A stretch of 64,000 nucleotides of DNA, taken from contig OU015540.1 in the NCBI GenBank assembly GCA_907165065.1, forward strand, positions 6,184,001 to 6,248,000. The letters are read 5' to 3'. Made by a program: the position numbers and the translations under genes. Origin of the DNA: Caprimulgus europaeus. Taxonomy: Eukaryota; Chordata; Aves; Caprimulgiformes; Caprimulgidae. Shown one piece after another: positions 34,150 through 45,769 of this stretch (positions are counted from its first letter, which is position 1; every line of letters begins with the position of its first letter). The notes under the pieces are model-generated. The model saw nothing but the letters and a program-made list of their open reading frames with translations, was not told the origin of the DNA and did no database searches.

Positions 34150-37100
34150 TGGGGCAGTGGGCTTGTATTTTAAGGGCTTTATGAAGTCAGACTGGGTTTG
34201 AAGTTTGCAATTCCTGGTAGGGTTGGGATTGTTCTTTGCCAAGACATCATTGCAATGAGCTCCATCCAAGTCAGGGTGATGGGGCAAGAGCTGGTAGCAA
34301 TGCACACACTTCTGTAGAAAGGGGAAAAGTTTATCAAGGAGTGGTTTGACCCTGGCAGGAGCCCTGATCCTCGGCATTGCCCCTCGGAGAGCACTCAGTA
34401 CCACCTCCAGCAGATAGTCAAGCATCTGTTAATGATGCTCTGTTCAAAGACAGGACTGAAGGTCCTCAGTCTTCTCAATTTTGGCCCAAATCTTGGAGGA
34501 AACTCCACACAGGTGGCTTGGCGAAGCGGGACAGATCACCAGCACTTGCTAGTGAAATGTCCCATCCTGTACATCAGCTGCCAACCACTGGTGCTGCAGA
34601 TCTCGCCTCCCCAGCCACAGGAGCAGGTAAGGATGGGAGAGGTGACCAGCAAAATCACTGATGTCCATGCACGAGTGATGGGGAGGGAAGACGAGAGAGG
34701 GTTCCCCTGGTGACCACACAGCCCAGGATGGGTCTGATGTGGAAATGCCTTGGGTATGTCCACCTTGGAAATAACGCCATTCTAGGGAGCCAGAGTGCTG
34801 GCTCTGGAGAGAAATAGGTGGGCACCAATGATGAGGGAACATATGGGAGGTGGAGATGTTTTCATTGAGCTCAGCAGAATTGGGTTGGATGAATTATGAA
34901 AACTGTGGCTTTGCAGTGAAAATATCTTTTAAAATCAGATGAATCCCATTGCTTTCAGTGAAACAGATGCATGCAAAAGGCAAGCTGACCTGTCCTCCAC
35001 ATGATCTCAAATCCACACATGTCAAGACATGCTCTGACAGGTCATCTCTCCACGAACCATGCATGATCTTGGCATGAAGGAGAAATCCAACTTCCACATG
35101 CCTGAACCTGGGTGCCCCTGACTAACTGTACTCCCTCTATAGAGCTCCCCAGCCTCGTGAGTGCCGGACCTTGATGCTTGGGTCTGGTCCTGCTTCCTCC
35201 CTCCATCAGCCTGATATTTATTGATATCTTTGCATGCTTTGTCTCCCCCAGAATAGCATGGCTGATGGCCACATCCTGAGACATGAATAGACTTGTGCAG
35301 CTCAGTCAATTAGAGGAGACCGTGCCATCATCTTATTTGGTTTGTTACTTAGGAAGGCGACAGTGGAGACAGGATTGATTCAATAGTCTAAGACGAAGCT
35401 TGGGATGCTCAAATAAGAGGCTGTGTGTAAGTGTTAGTGACTGGTTTTAAATCAGTCTTCCTTTGCTCTGGATTTCACATGGAGGGGGGGCTGGGACTGA
35501 AAATCCTCTTGTCGGAGAAAACGTGCTAAAAGGGCAATTTACTCACTCCTTGCATTGCCATCCAGGCTCAGCGGGGCTCTGGAGCTGTAGGAGGCCTTCT
35601 AGTTAAACACTTAGAGTGGAAAAAACAACTTTCAGGTGTGGTTTATGATGTACCAAAACAGATCCTGTGGGTCTGGCTGGTGCACGGCCATTTCCAAGAG
35701 GTAGCAAAGCGGCCAGAGCACCCAGAGCCTCAGCAGGGCTGAGCTGACCCTGGTTCTCATTTGGGCATCCTTCGTGGGAAGGAAAAGTCTGGGATGGACT
35801 AAGATTTTGCAGATGTTAGTGAGAATGTATGTATAGGGGAGGAAAGGTACAGAGTGGGTCACTTCTTGGGGATTTCTCATAAAAAGGGTGGGAGGAGGGT
35901 TTGGGTGTGGGCCTCTGTCTCCCGGTCCAGGATGGGAGATTTTGCAGGGAGATGCTGTTTCTTGCTGAGATTTGTCTCCACTGGAGCCAAAAATGCTGGA
36001 TTAAAGGCCTTCACGAAAAAAAGCATTTAAAGACGTGAATCTTCCTGAGCAAAATATGAGTCAGAAGTCCAGGAAACAATCTGATTCCCCCTTCCAGAAA
36101 TGTCTTGGTCACTAAACCAAAATGGTTTTAAATCAAAGCTGCCACAGAATTCCATTAAAGGAGCTGAGCAGGAGAAAAGAGGCTGTGTGCGGCAAATAAC
36201 TGCATTAGCCACACGACAAAACAAATATAACAAAAGCCTCCAAACAAAATTACATTTCACAATTAGGAAATGAATAACTCTTTAGACAAAAGCAAGGCAA
36301 TGGAAAAAAATTTTAGCATAGACTGACGCTTCTAATTGTCTTTCTTTTAGCTCCTCTGTTCACTGATCCATTGAGCAATGATAAAGGCATTAAATTTGGT
36401 GATTATGTTCAGTGTTTCTAATGACAGCGAGCTGCCTGTGACTTGGCTGGCTGTGCTCAGGTGCAGGCTGGAGGGAGCCGTGTGCGTCTCTGCACCGCAC
36501 TGCAGCGTGCAACTGGCTTTGAAGGAGGAGGTGAATCAAGGTAAAGCGGCTCAAGCACTTCCTTCCTTAGCAACTCCAGCAAAAGTCCTGCCCCTGAGCT
36601 AGGGCAATGCTCTGGTGTGTCAGCATAGGGGAAAAATCCTGATGGGTTTGGCTCTGAGTGTGTTTAGCTCTTGAGGTGGCAGCAATGCCCTGCAGCTGGG
36701 AGTCCCTTGCTTGGGGCCAGGCTCTTTCCATGGATTGCTGAGAGGTCCTGAGTGCATTTGAGCTGGGCTGGCTCATGCTCCTACATCACAGCCTATGATT
36801 CTCTCTTTTATTTATTATCATAACTGTAGGAGCTTGCTTTCCCAAAGTACACCCCAGCTACTGCTAGCTTGGGCTTTCTTCTGATTCAGATCAAGTTCAT
36901 ACTTATGGCTTTGATTGAAACAGGCATGTGATCTTATTATCCATATGTCCACCGGGGTGCGTGTCACAGCTTGCCTAGCACATGGTAGTGCTTATAATAT
37001 CATTAACAATGTCTGAATAACAACTGTTAGTTAGAATCAGCCTTTATTATCACATGGGCCTTCACTGGGTTTCCTTTGATTATTATTTTTTCCCATCTTG

Positions 37101-37570
37101 TTATTAATGTCTCCCATTCTGCACTAATTAAAGGCAGTTGCCTGCAGAAGAACACAGCAACACCTTTCAAAGATGTCCATGACGGCCTTGATGCAGATGA
37201 GAGGTGGGCCAGAGAGATGAACCTCTCTTTTCTTGTTTGCAAGGTGCTCAGTTCCTGGATTGGGCTTTGTGCCCACTGTGGACGGCTTGGCTCCTTGGGA
37301 GGATGATGGGGATGCTGTAGCCCACGGGAACATCAGCATGTGGTGTACTGGGACTGTGGCTGGTGCCAGCTGTGCAGCAGAAGGATGAGAAGAGCACAGC
37401 ATTACCCAATCAGTCCATCAGGGACTGGACAGGATACCACATCAACACCTGCCAGCAGCTCCAAGGTCCAGCCATGCTCACAGGTACCAGTGGAGGCTGG
37501 TGGACCATTGCTCTGTGTTTTGAAAATACGTGGCTGGGAAATGGTGATGCCAGGGAGGCCTTTGGGCAAA
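34150..37570. other. Intergenic sequence, no gene seen
   Basis: No supportable gene. AT-rich text at 36270-36390 (ATTTTAGCATAGACTGACGC, TTCTAATTGTC) may be a further regulatory element. A five-tract G-quadruplex motif at 35886 is listed separately. Frames are at most 130 codons and unrecognised. Confidence 0.6.
35886..35911 (+). other. Five-tract canonical G-quadruplex motif
   Basis: GGG tracts at 35886-35888, 35890-35892, 35897-35899, 35903-35905 and 35909-35911 are separated by loops of 1, 4, 3 and 3 bases. Five tracts with short loops make this the strongest plus-strand G-quadruplex pattern in the window, with a spare tract. Confidence 0.85.
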
Positions 37571-37577
37571 GGCAATG

Positions 37578-37690
37578 CAGAGCGAAGGTGACTTGCCCAA
37601 GGCTACTCAGTGAAGCAGTGTAAGACCCAACACTGGACCCCAGCTCTTCCTGAGTCCAATGGTCATAACTATTGCTCTGCATGGGGTTAT
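37578..37690 (-). mobile_element. Ancient MIR/L2-type SINE remnant
   Basis: GTGACTTGCCCAAGGCTACTCAG (37588-37610), then AAGACCCAACACTGGACCCCAGCTCTTCCTGAGTCC, follows the reverse-strand MIR consensus order: aagtgacttgcccaaggtcacacagc, then a gapped 'ggattcgaacccaggtct' part, then 'actcca...gctcttaacca'. Several separate blocks match in the right order, which makes chance unlikely. MIR-type CORE-SINEs are amniote-wide fossils, often too decayed in birds to be masked. No intact RNA polymerase III box was seen. Confidence 0.55.
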
Positions 37691-37699
37691 TCAGCAGAT

Positions 37700-38630
37700 T
37701 TTCCTTCACCTCTCTTCCTGCTGTAGCATCAGCATCCTCAGGCTGGGAAAGTTCCCATCCCTGAGGATGTCCCGAGCATCAGGGGAAAGAGAGCAGGGTC
37801 TGTCCAGCATCAATGACATGAGTTTTATGCCTCTTCCCTTTCAAGTGTGTGCCCTGTGATGTATTGACCCTCTGTGTTTTTTCAGTTGTGTTGTGATTTG
37901 GAGAAAAACAGCTCTGCTCCTGCGAGAGAGGCAGCTCTGGGCTGGGGCAGCCTGGGCAGGGTGAGCTCGTAAAACTCTGCTGCGAGCCATGATAGATGAA
38001 AGGGGAGGAAGAAAGCCTCCACGTTGTGGGAGGAGCATGGAGCTGGTTTCCATCGCTGCCAGGTTGAACAGGCACAAGTGACAAAGCAGCCGGTGACCTG
38101 GTCGCAAGCCCCTTTCTCTCTTCAGTGCTTCCCAAGGGGCTCAGTTTGCCCCCAGCCTAGGCTGAAGGAGAGACAGGACAGATGTTGATGTGAATATCCT
38201 CAGGCATGGCTGTTTGCATTGCCCCTGCACTAGGAAACTCATGCTTGCTTGAAAAAGTGCCTTTTCATGGAGCTGCTGCACATGCACATGGTCCTCATGG
38301 GTGTCCCCTTCCCTGCGATGACCCACCCTATGCAGGAGCATCCTTGGCTTCTCTGCCTCAGCCAGACTGGTCCCCAGGATGGACCCCACAACCCTGAAAA
38401 AAGTTTCAAGTGCTTTTCACCCAAATTTGCTGCTCTGCTCCTCCTTTTGTGCTGTCCTCTTGTAGACCAATCTTCCAAACTTTCCTTGTAACTATTTAAT
38501 TTTGATGTGAGCTTTTAAGGAAAAGGACAGTACTGAGAGTGATGTTGGAAAGATGAGATCAGAGGATCTGGAGAGCTGGTGCTGCAGGCCCAGGCACAAC
38601 AAACGTGACCATACACTGATTTGTACGTTG
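37700..38630. other. Intergenic sequence, no gene seen
   Basis: Nothing supportable. Composition is mixed, and frames of about 60-118 codons are open on both strands without recognisable protein. Confidence 0.6.
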
Positions 38631-38659
38631 TGTGCCCTGACTGCAGCCATTCATGCCTC

Positions 38660-38815
38660 TCCAGCGAGCAGAATGCACGATGTATTTAACTAATGAATTA
38701 AACAACTATAATTAATTCTATTTATAAGATGCCTCTAGGTGTATTTACAACGGGAACAATAAAAACAATAACGCATTACATGATGCCAAGCAGCATTAGT
38801 TAATGCAAGCAAGAA
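38660..38815. promoter_or_regulatory. Candidate conserved enhancer-like element
   Basis: A run of TAAT-type cores in non-repetitive sequence: GTATTTAACTAATGAATTAAAC, CTATAATTAATTCTATTTATAAG, AATAACGCATTACATGATGCC and GCATTAGTTAATGC. The last is a near-palindromic 14-mer (38790-38805 region). AT-rich but not low complexity. No ORF. A good candidate for a homeodomain-regulated enhancer, with conservation untested. Confidence 0.45.
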
Positions 38816-38829
38816 CACACCACAGCCAA

Positions 38830-40580
38830 GCCCCAGCTCTGGCTGCCCTGTGCCACCAGCTTGGCCGGGCAGCAGCACCTGAGCCACTTCTCAGTTCTGT
38901 TTTCTTCTCCTCTGCTCTGATTCCATGCACTTGTTGGGTTTTTGGCAAGGTCTTTTCTATTCTTTTAGTCAGAGAGGTCTCTTAAGTCTAATAAACTTCA
39001 GTTTTAAGATGGGTTTTGCCATCTCGTCATGCCTAGATTTCAAGGCACAAGTGTGTCAATTTTGAATAGTAAAATTTTCCACCCATTTGCACCCAGCTGC
39101 TGCCCCAGAGAACTTAGCAAAGTGGGGCTGATGTTGATGGAGGGTAACAGGGTTGGGCAACCTTTGGAGCAAACCCCAGCATGACGCAGGGCCCAGCTGG
39201 TGGAGACCCTGCCCCATCGCCAGCCCCAGCGCAGTGTCCCAGTGCAGGGACTTGTCCACAGCAAGTGGCAGCCAGGGACAGAGCTGCAGCAGATGCACTG
39301 CTGGGGAAGACAGAGCAGCCATCTCCTGGGAGGGAGCTCACAAGCCATCAGGGTTTGCAAGGGGGATTTCCCCACCTTCAGTTTTACCACCACATCCTTC
39401 TCCTGTTGGGATCACTGGGAAGGTTGGGCTGGTGGCTGTTGTTGGTTTGGCTTTGATCATTTGATGGCAAGGTTGGAGTAAAACATTCCCCCCATCTCTG
39501 CGTACCAACTCTCCAGGGCAAGAGCACATGTCTAAACCTTCTGATGGCCGTTAGACTTGGTTAAACCAATACTCTTTTTTTATTATTTTTCTGGCAATAA
39601 GCATATGGGCTGTAACTCTTTTTGTCAGCACTCCAAGAAGGATTTAACACCTTCCCCATAGAGGACAGCCTACTGATTACCTGCTGCTCTGCTGGGATGT
39701 CTGCAGCCTGCCTTCCCTAACTCCAAACTCATTTACAAATCCAGCATGCCTGATTTCAGGGAGAGCTGCAGCACGTTCCTTAGCGCAGGCACATGATGGT
39801 CTGCACACCAGGAGAAGATGCACAGAGTCAGAGCTTGAGCTTGGAGGTTGCTCACTCTCCACTTGCTGTAGTAGCTGGGGAAGAGACTTGGGTGTAGCAG
39901 AGGGTCTGCCCTTTCTCAGGGCTCCCTGCATGATCCTCAGTGGGTCATGCAAGGGATGGTGAATATGCTTGGTAAGGGTTTCACTGTCAAAATCCACCTT
40001 CTTGCAGACTTGGGATGCCCCAGGCTGCACACGTGGTGTTTTCCTCTCCTTCACTTCCTGCGGTTGCCAGTTATTGATATGTTGAATGATGAGAGGGGTG
40101 AGCAATTAATGATGAGAGACTCCAAAGATTTGTTGTTCCACTTGTGGCTATTGGGTGTGATATCTGTCTGCAGCAGCGTTCCTGAGAGCCAATTTCCCCT
40201 CCAAGAGATCTGTATCATGGAGATGGGGCACAGTCCAGAGCTGAGCTCTGCGCTGTCTCTCTCTTGCCCCTGTGTTGTATGAGCTGAGCCGATACCCAAG
40301 ACGTTTTGGGGGGCCAAGGCTGCAATATGCCAAGGCAAACCCACTCACCCCATTTCCAGGCCCTGGTTGACTCTGGCCACCAATGGCAGCAATGGGATGT
40401 GGCTCTGCAAGCGGCCAGTCCCCAAAGGCAGCAAGCCCCTCGCCACCCTCCTCTACAGCCCCTCTGTGCATCCCCCCATCCCTGCTTTCTTTGGCAGAGA
40501 TTTCCTGGAGCTTTTCGATAGCTCCTCCTGGCACACAGCCAGTCAGCTCTATGCTCCTCTTTACTCATCAATCTTTTCAC
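38830..40580. other. Intergenic sequence, no gene seen
   Basis: GC-moderate text with overlapping open frames on both strands at 39.0-39.5 and 40.1-40.6 kb, up to 142 codons. No recognisable protein, RNA or transposon. Confidence 0.6.
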
Positions 40581-40590
40581 CAAAACGTGG

Positions 40591-40614
40591 TGATATACAC
40601 TGTGATATACACTG
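40591..40614. repeat. Two-copy 12-bp tandem duplication
   Basis: TGATATACACTG occurs twice head to tail without mismatch (40591-40602, 40603-40614). A young slippage product. Confidence 0.9.
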
Positions 40615-40644
40615 AGCAGCGTCCCCACGGGCTCCCAAGACAGC

Positions 40645-40790
40645 GGACAAATTACCAGATTATTTGTGAATTTTAGCCGCCCAATGAGAATTCAATGCTT
40701 CGACTGTAAACGTGAAATCAGCTACTTCCTACAGCTTCAAAACAGGGAGCTGTTAACAAGTCAGGTAAATTAAACAGCAGACTCACTCCA
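40645..40790. promoter_or_regulatory. Candidate conserved non-coding element
   Basis: Non-repetitive AT-leaning text with ACAAATTACCAGATTATTTG, TAGCCGCCCAATGAGAATTC, CTTCGACTGTAAACGTG and GGTAAATTAAACAGC. It combines a CCAAT box, AT cores and isolated CpGs. Enhancer-like by appearance only. Confidence 0.35.
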
Positions 40791-41379
40791 CTAACAGGCA
40801 GAGCTGTCAGGAGAAGACAGATGCGTGCAATCAGCGTGGAGCTCAGCCCAGCTCCGCGGGATCCAGGCTCCCCATCCCCGGCTCAAGGAAGAAAGCACTG
40901 ACTCACTCCAGACCCAGTGCCCAGGAAGTTCCTCCAGGAGCAGATCTGCCCCACATCTTTGCTCACCCTTCTCTGGGATGCTCTTGCACAACCCCAAATC
41001 GGGCAGTGGTACCTATCCATGCTGCGGCACCTCATCCCAGCATCCCACTCCATGTTGGTGTTGGCTTTGCAAACCCTTCAACAACCCTTAACACCAAACA
41101 TCCCAAAGCTGCAGGAGAAAAACCTCCAGAAATTCCACTGTGAGCACAAAATGGCTTTAAAACCTCACGTTGCCAGAGATGAGATAGAGAGGGGAACAGC
41201 TTTCAATCAGAGATCGAGTTGAGGGTATCACTCAGCTGAACACAGCCACTTTCCCTGCAAAAAGCCATCAAATCTGGGGTTACAGGGGCTTGTCCTCTCC
41301 CGCGTGCACAGGGATCCGTTAAGCCAGAGCATAACTCTGAGTGCTCCCAGCCAGAGAAACCCTGACAAGGGGAAAATGC

Positions 41380-42085
41380 AGCTACACTTGAATTTGTTAG
41401 GTAAATTTATTATGGATAATTTAAATACAGTGCAGAACTTAGTGTGCCGTATGCACCCTTTGATAGGGCTCCACGGTGCTGTAATCAACTAGTGCTGACA
41501 ATAGGAAATGCAGATTTATTAATTCTCATTTATATATTGGTTTAAATACCGTAAAGTTAAATAAGCAGATTTCTTTTTTTAATTCTCCCTTCTTACTGCA
41601 TGGCAGATCAGGTTAAAATTCTTAAGAAGAGTCACTGGCATGAACTAATTTATATAGCACTCTTTTGAAACGTGAAAAGTATTCACCAAAATTAATATTT
41701 TTTCGGTGAAACGAGGAAAAAGCATCAGGGTGAGAGATTTATTTTTTTTCTCATCTGCTATAATTGCAGTTAAAGTTGCTACAGAGAAGCATATGCCATC
41801 CTTGCACCTCCCCTGGAAAAATTTTCTATGGCTTATTCAAAATATTTATGTGGGTACAGAAGGAATTACTCTCAGCTTTGTGTCTGCAAACAATTCACAG
41901 CAAAATACTGCAGGAGGCTTTCAAGGTTTGGGCCTTTATTTTAAAGTAGTTAGGAGCCCTTTGCATAAATGTCATCTGGTTTTATTGTTTTGACACTTCT
42001 GCAATGATAAATATTGTTACTGAAAGTCAACAAACCAGATGGATGGCTGCCTTGGCGAATTTTGTGAAATCTCATGCTAATTAAG
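41380..42085. promoter_or_regulatory. Cluster of candidate conserved non-coding elements
   Basis: A long AT-rich, single-copy-looking stretch. Notable strings are TTATTATGGATAATTTAAATAC (about 41408), GCTGTAATCAACTAGTGC, AGATTTATTAATTCTC (about 41511), TACCGTAAAGTTAAATAAGC, GAACTAATTTATATAGC and TCATGCTAATTAAGGG (about 42072). It is bounded on the right by a poly-A tract. Several separate elements are possible. No protein-like frame. Appearance suggests strong constraint; no alignment was available. Confidence 0.4.
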
Positions 42086-42098
42086 GGACTGTCAGGAG

Positions 42099-42126
42099 AA
42101 AAAAAGAAAAAAAAAAGAAAAAAAAA
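42099..42126 (+). repeat. Interrupted poly-A tract
   Basis: A-rich run with single G interruptions at 42106 and 42117. Simple sequence. There is no adjacent processed-pseudogene body or target duplication that I can see. Confidence 0.95.
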
Positions 42127-42189
42127 GGGTAATTGAGATCCTGCATTCGCTTCCCTGACTTGATGCACAGGGAAAAATGCAGCAGCCTG

Positions 42190-44385
42190 CCGAGTCAAAC
42201 CTCCCGCAATGCCGGGGGAGTTGAGCTTGAGAAGAGCATCGGGTCTGCTCCACAGCACTTCCTGATGGTGCTGTTCATGAAAGCGCTGTTGGACTTTCCT
42301 CAGCACCCAGATGCATCTCTTGTTTCTCTCCTCAAACTACTTTGCCTGCTCTTTGCCCATCCCTGGGCTCTGCATGCATGGCTCTGGGCTGGTGGCTGAA
42401 CTGTGAACACCCACAGAAAGGATGTCCCCAAAACTGTGATGCTGCCTATGGGGAGGTGCTGCTGGGACTCGAGGAGCATATGTCTTGAGGGGCTTGCACC
42501 TCCTTGCCCTGTTGGTCACTACTCAGAAACCTAGCAAGTTTTTGGAGTAATGTTGCCTTTCTCTGAGTTTTAAAGAGAGTGGATGATCCCAGGGTGGAGG
42601 GCAAAAGGTGTTGGCAACTCAGTGCTGAAACATTCTCCACGTGCATCTTTCTTGGCCATATCCATCAGGGCATAGACCTGTGATTGCAGGATGGTTGTGG
42701 ACCCAGTGATGAAAAAGCAGCCAGGGACCCCTCCGGATCTGAGAGAATGGGAGCAGGAGAGGTCCCAGCACTGGGCAGGGGGAAGGGATGCAGCACCTGG
42801 TTGTCTTTAACTGAACAGCCACAACATCAGTAAAAAGTTACAGGCTGGCACGAAATCAATTGGTTCTAGGAGGTAAAGATTGAAAAACACCAGTGGACTC
42901 CAAGAGCTGGTGGGAATGAGAAGGACCTGCCCAGGGTTTTGTTTACACTTCCAGGTTCCCACCATTAAGCAGAGGAGCCGCCAGGCTTGTTTTCCTTCCA
43001 GCAGCTTGAACTCATCTGTTTGTCTTCATCTCTGTTTGCAAACAGCAGCCCAGGGCCAGCTTTGCTTTCACTTTATCCTCGGCGATGCAGAGAGCTGCAG
43101 AAACTAGAGCTGCAGCCCATCCAGAAGCATGAGGGATGGGAAACAGCTGAGTGTGGAGAGCCCTGATCCCCTGAGGAGCCCGGGTTAAACAAGCCGAGCG
43201 CGGGACCCACAGGCATTCACAAGCCTCCCCACCAGCTTGGGAAAGGTGTTGAAATGTGGACAAGAGCGTGCCACCATTGAGGGCTCCACACCTTGTGAGC
43301 CTCCTTCTTCTGAATGGGCAAGAGGATCCTGATGATGTCCTTGAGGATCCTTCTTTTCCTTGATAACCCTTGATTAGCATCCTTGATGCTCTCTTAAATA
43401 TTTTTTTTTTCTGAGACACTTAAGCTGTGTAATGTGTGGTGGCAAAATGCAATGGACCATCTGCCAGTCTGGGATCCAGCAGCGGTTGAGTTTCATCACA
43501 GAACCTGTCACTAACTCATTGACTAAGTTAACAATAGTTCATCAAGGATATTAGTAGTCTTTTCCATCAATGCAGCCTTCAGTTGGTTTCTCCCACAGCA
43601 ACCTTATATACATCACCAGGGCAAACAGTGTGGACAATAAAAACCCATCTGTCCCCAGAGGGAAGTTAATCATCAGGTGCTTCTACTGTTCTGGGGACAC
43701 ACATGGGTGGCTGGAAGCAGGCCATGGTGCATCTCTCTCATTCCTCCCAAAATATTCCTGAGGATGCTTTAATGAGTTTTGTCTCAGCACTGGTTACTGG
43801 AAGAGCTTTGGTGGGAGCTGCAACCCTCTGGATGTCTCCTCCAACCAGGGCAGTGAGTGAAGAGTTCAGGGAGTAATTTTTCCAGCACAGGAGGGAATTG
43901 CTCACTGGGATGTCCCTGCACAGGTACCAGCCTGCTGTCCTGTGGTGAAAAAGCCCCACCACGCTCCCCACAGTGGCAAGGTCCATCCCCCCACCCCAGC
44001 CTTTTCCCCTGCAGCAGCACCTCACCATTCCACATCCAGAATAGCCAACTGTTTCCCCGCTTTCTAGACAGCCCCCAACTTTGCTTCCTCAAGACATCCA
44101 ACTCTAAAAAGACCTTCCCATTGACATCTGGGCTCCCTGCTCCTGTATGTGGTTAGAGTCCTAGCACTGTTTGCTCAGCAGCGTTGCCCAAAGTCACCCA
44201 AAATGGGCACCAAGAATTGAAAGCTCAACCATTGCCCCTTTGTTTGTCAGTAAGCATCTCCCGATCCTCAAGACCTCCAGAAGACTTGGCCTTTGTAAGC
44301 TTGGCCAGACCTTCCTTGGCCTCCATACTCATCTTGTTGTTGCATTTAAGGCTTTCTTTTAATTTAAAAAATCTCTTTGATATTT
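42190..44385. other. Intergenic sequence, no gene seen
   Basis: Ordinary composition. No gene, RNA or clear transposon. The 105-codon and 135-codon minus-strand frames near 43-44 kb have no recognisable domain. C-tracts near 43987-44012 fall short of four tracts within the G-quadruplex spacing. Confidence 0.6.
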
Positions 44386-44395
44386 TGCATCTTTT

Positions 44396-44408
44396 CTTTT
44401 TTTTTTTT
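44396..44408. repeat. Poly-T run
   Basis: A T-rich run directly left of the candidate element that starts about 44420. Simple sequence. Confidence 0.9.
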
Positions 44409-44419
44409 ATTTCCCAGGG

Positions 44420-44660
44420 TGCTAATATTCCTTTCAACAGACCTCGATTAATGGCTGAAACCTCAGGAATATTCCTGGTATTCACTTAGCCAGAGCAATT
44501 ACACTGCAGAGAACAGCATGAGGACCCCAGTTTGACATGCAAATAGCCATGTTACACAATTAGTTGATGCACAATTAATTGGAATAACGACAAATATAGT
44601 CAAATAAGGCTGGATTTAGACTGTGTAAATCTGAGGCATACCTTAGGGTTATGCAATTAA
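44420..44660. promoter_or_regulatory. Candidate enhancer-like element with POU octamer
   Basis: A perfect octamer ATGCAAAT lies at 44537-44544, the classical POU (OCT) factor site. Around it are CCTCGATTAATGGCTG, GAGCAATTACACTGC, CACAATTAGTTGATGC, GCACAATTAATTGG (about 44569) and AGTCAAATAAGG. The density of distinct factor-type sites in non-repetitive text is high. No coding potential. This is among the best candidates for a conserved developmental enhancer. Confidence 0.45.
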
Positions 44661-44669
44661 GAGAAGTAA

Positions 44670-45510
44670 GGAGACAACAGTAGAATCCTTCAAGGACAAG
44701 AAGCCTATTCCTGAGAAAAATGCTTTTCTCTTTAGATCCAACCTGGGAAAAACTGGCAAAACAACAGGCAAAGTGACCTGACTGTGACAAAGACTAGACA
44801 GATGCATGTCCCTCAGCTTCATGGACTTGCACTGAGAATTACCGACGCTGGTCAGCACACCTCACCACGGGGACAGGTGACGGGGAACAGGGGGAGGGAG
44901 TCCAGGAAGGGTTGGCTTCCTAAATCTGTTGGCACTCAAAGTGCAGAGAGGGAGGCACCCCAGCATGGGTGCTCTGTCCCCTGCTCCTGTCCAGCAGCAC
45001 CCAGGACCCCACACAGGGCTCCTCCATACCAGTCTCACAGGCTTGGCAACGGTCAATCACCCCCAAACCTGCCCAAGCCTCAGAAGATGGTTTTACTTCT
45101 GTTTCTCATCTTTTTTTTTATAACCCAAGAATGATTGAACTTTCTTGGAAGAAGAAAAAAAACTCCCAAGAACATCTTGCACAGCACTGCCACAATGGTC
45201 TCGACTACAACCCACTAAAAATGGGGATAAACTTTGAATGTTCATCTGTCAGTTTTATTTCCCTCCCATCTGTTTCTCCCTGGTTTGCAAGCCCAGAAAT
45301 GAGGAGAGAAAGTGGGATGCAAACACTTCTTTTCTGCAGCTGCTTCAGAGCTTGTCTTCTTATCCTCCAGGCTGCCAGGGATCCACACATTGACCAAACC
45401 TGCATGGCCCCACAATAACAAAATAGTTAACTCACAGGCAGGGAGCACTGAGAGCTTCCTGCAGCCAAAAAACCCTGGACACGTTCGTCGCTGGATTGTG
45501 CAGAGGACAA
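44670..45510. other. Intergenic sequence, no gene seen
   Basis: No gene or RNA supported. A 149-codon plus-strand frame (44969-45418) has no recognisable domain. T- and A-rich short runs occur near 45110-45165. Confidence 0.6.
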
Positions 45511-45529
45511 ACGTGCCTCAGAGTCCTTG

Positions 45530-45700
45530 CAACATTCATTTGATTTTATTACTACTTTATTTTTTTGTCCGTTTGAAAACTGATACATTAACCCCCAGAT
45601 CTTAGATATTGAGCTTAGCTGGTGTTAAAAGTTTAATTACTCTTACTGTTAATTACAATGCTTGCAGAGAGCACTTGCCATCCAGTTCTGGCAAGCTCTG
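45530..45700. promoter_or_regulatory. Candidate conserved non-coding element
   Basis: AT-rich text with CATTTGATTTTATTACTAC, AAAGTTTAATTACTC and CTGTTAATTACAATGC. Two TTAATTAC cores lie about 18 bases apart (about 45632 and 45650), a spacing much like the pair at 19434-19460. A CTCF-like motif follows at 45746. Confidence 0.4.
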
Positions 45701-45745
45701 ATTTCCTGCACGTTTTAATGGTGGGATGTATTTGGGGGGAGTTTT

Positions 45746-45759
45746 GTGCCCTCTGGTGA
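45746..45759 (-). promoter_or_regulatory. CTCF-like binding motif, minus orientation
   Basis: The reverse complement TCACCAGAGGGCAC matches 13 of 14 positions of CCASYAGRKGGCRS; only the first base is off. It points left, convergent with the motif at 7021 and parallel to the one at 19849. Sequence cannot show occupancy. Confidence 0.45.
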
Positions 45760-45769
45760 TAGGAAGCTG

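Noticed and set aside
42099-42126. Poly-A tract as a processed-pseudogene tail
   Set aside because: The upstream sequence looks like AT-rich non-coding DNA, not a cDNA copy. No target-site duplication was seen.
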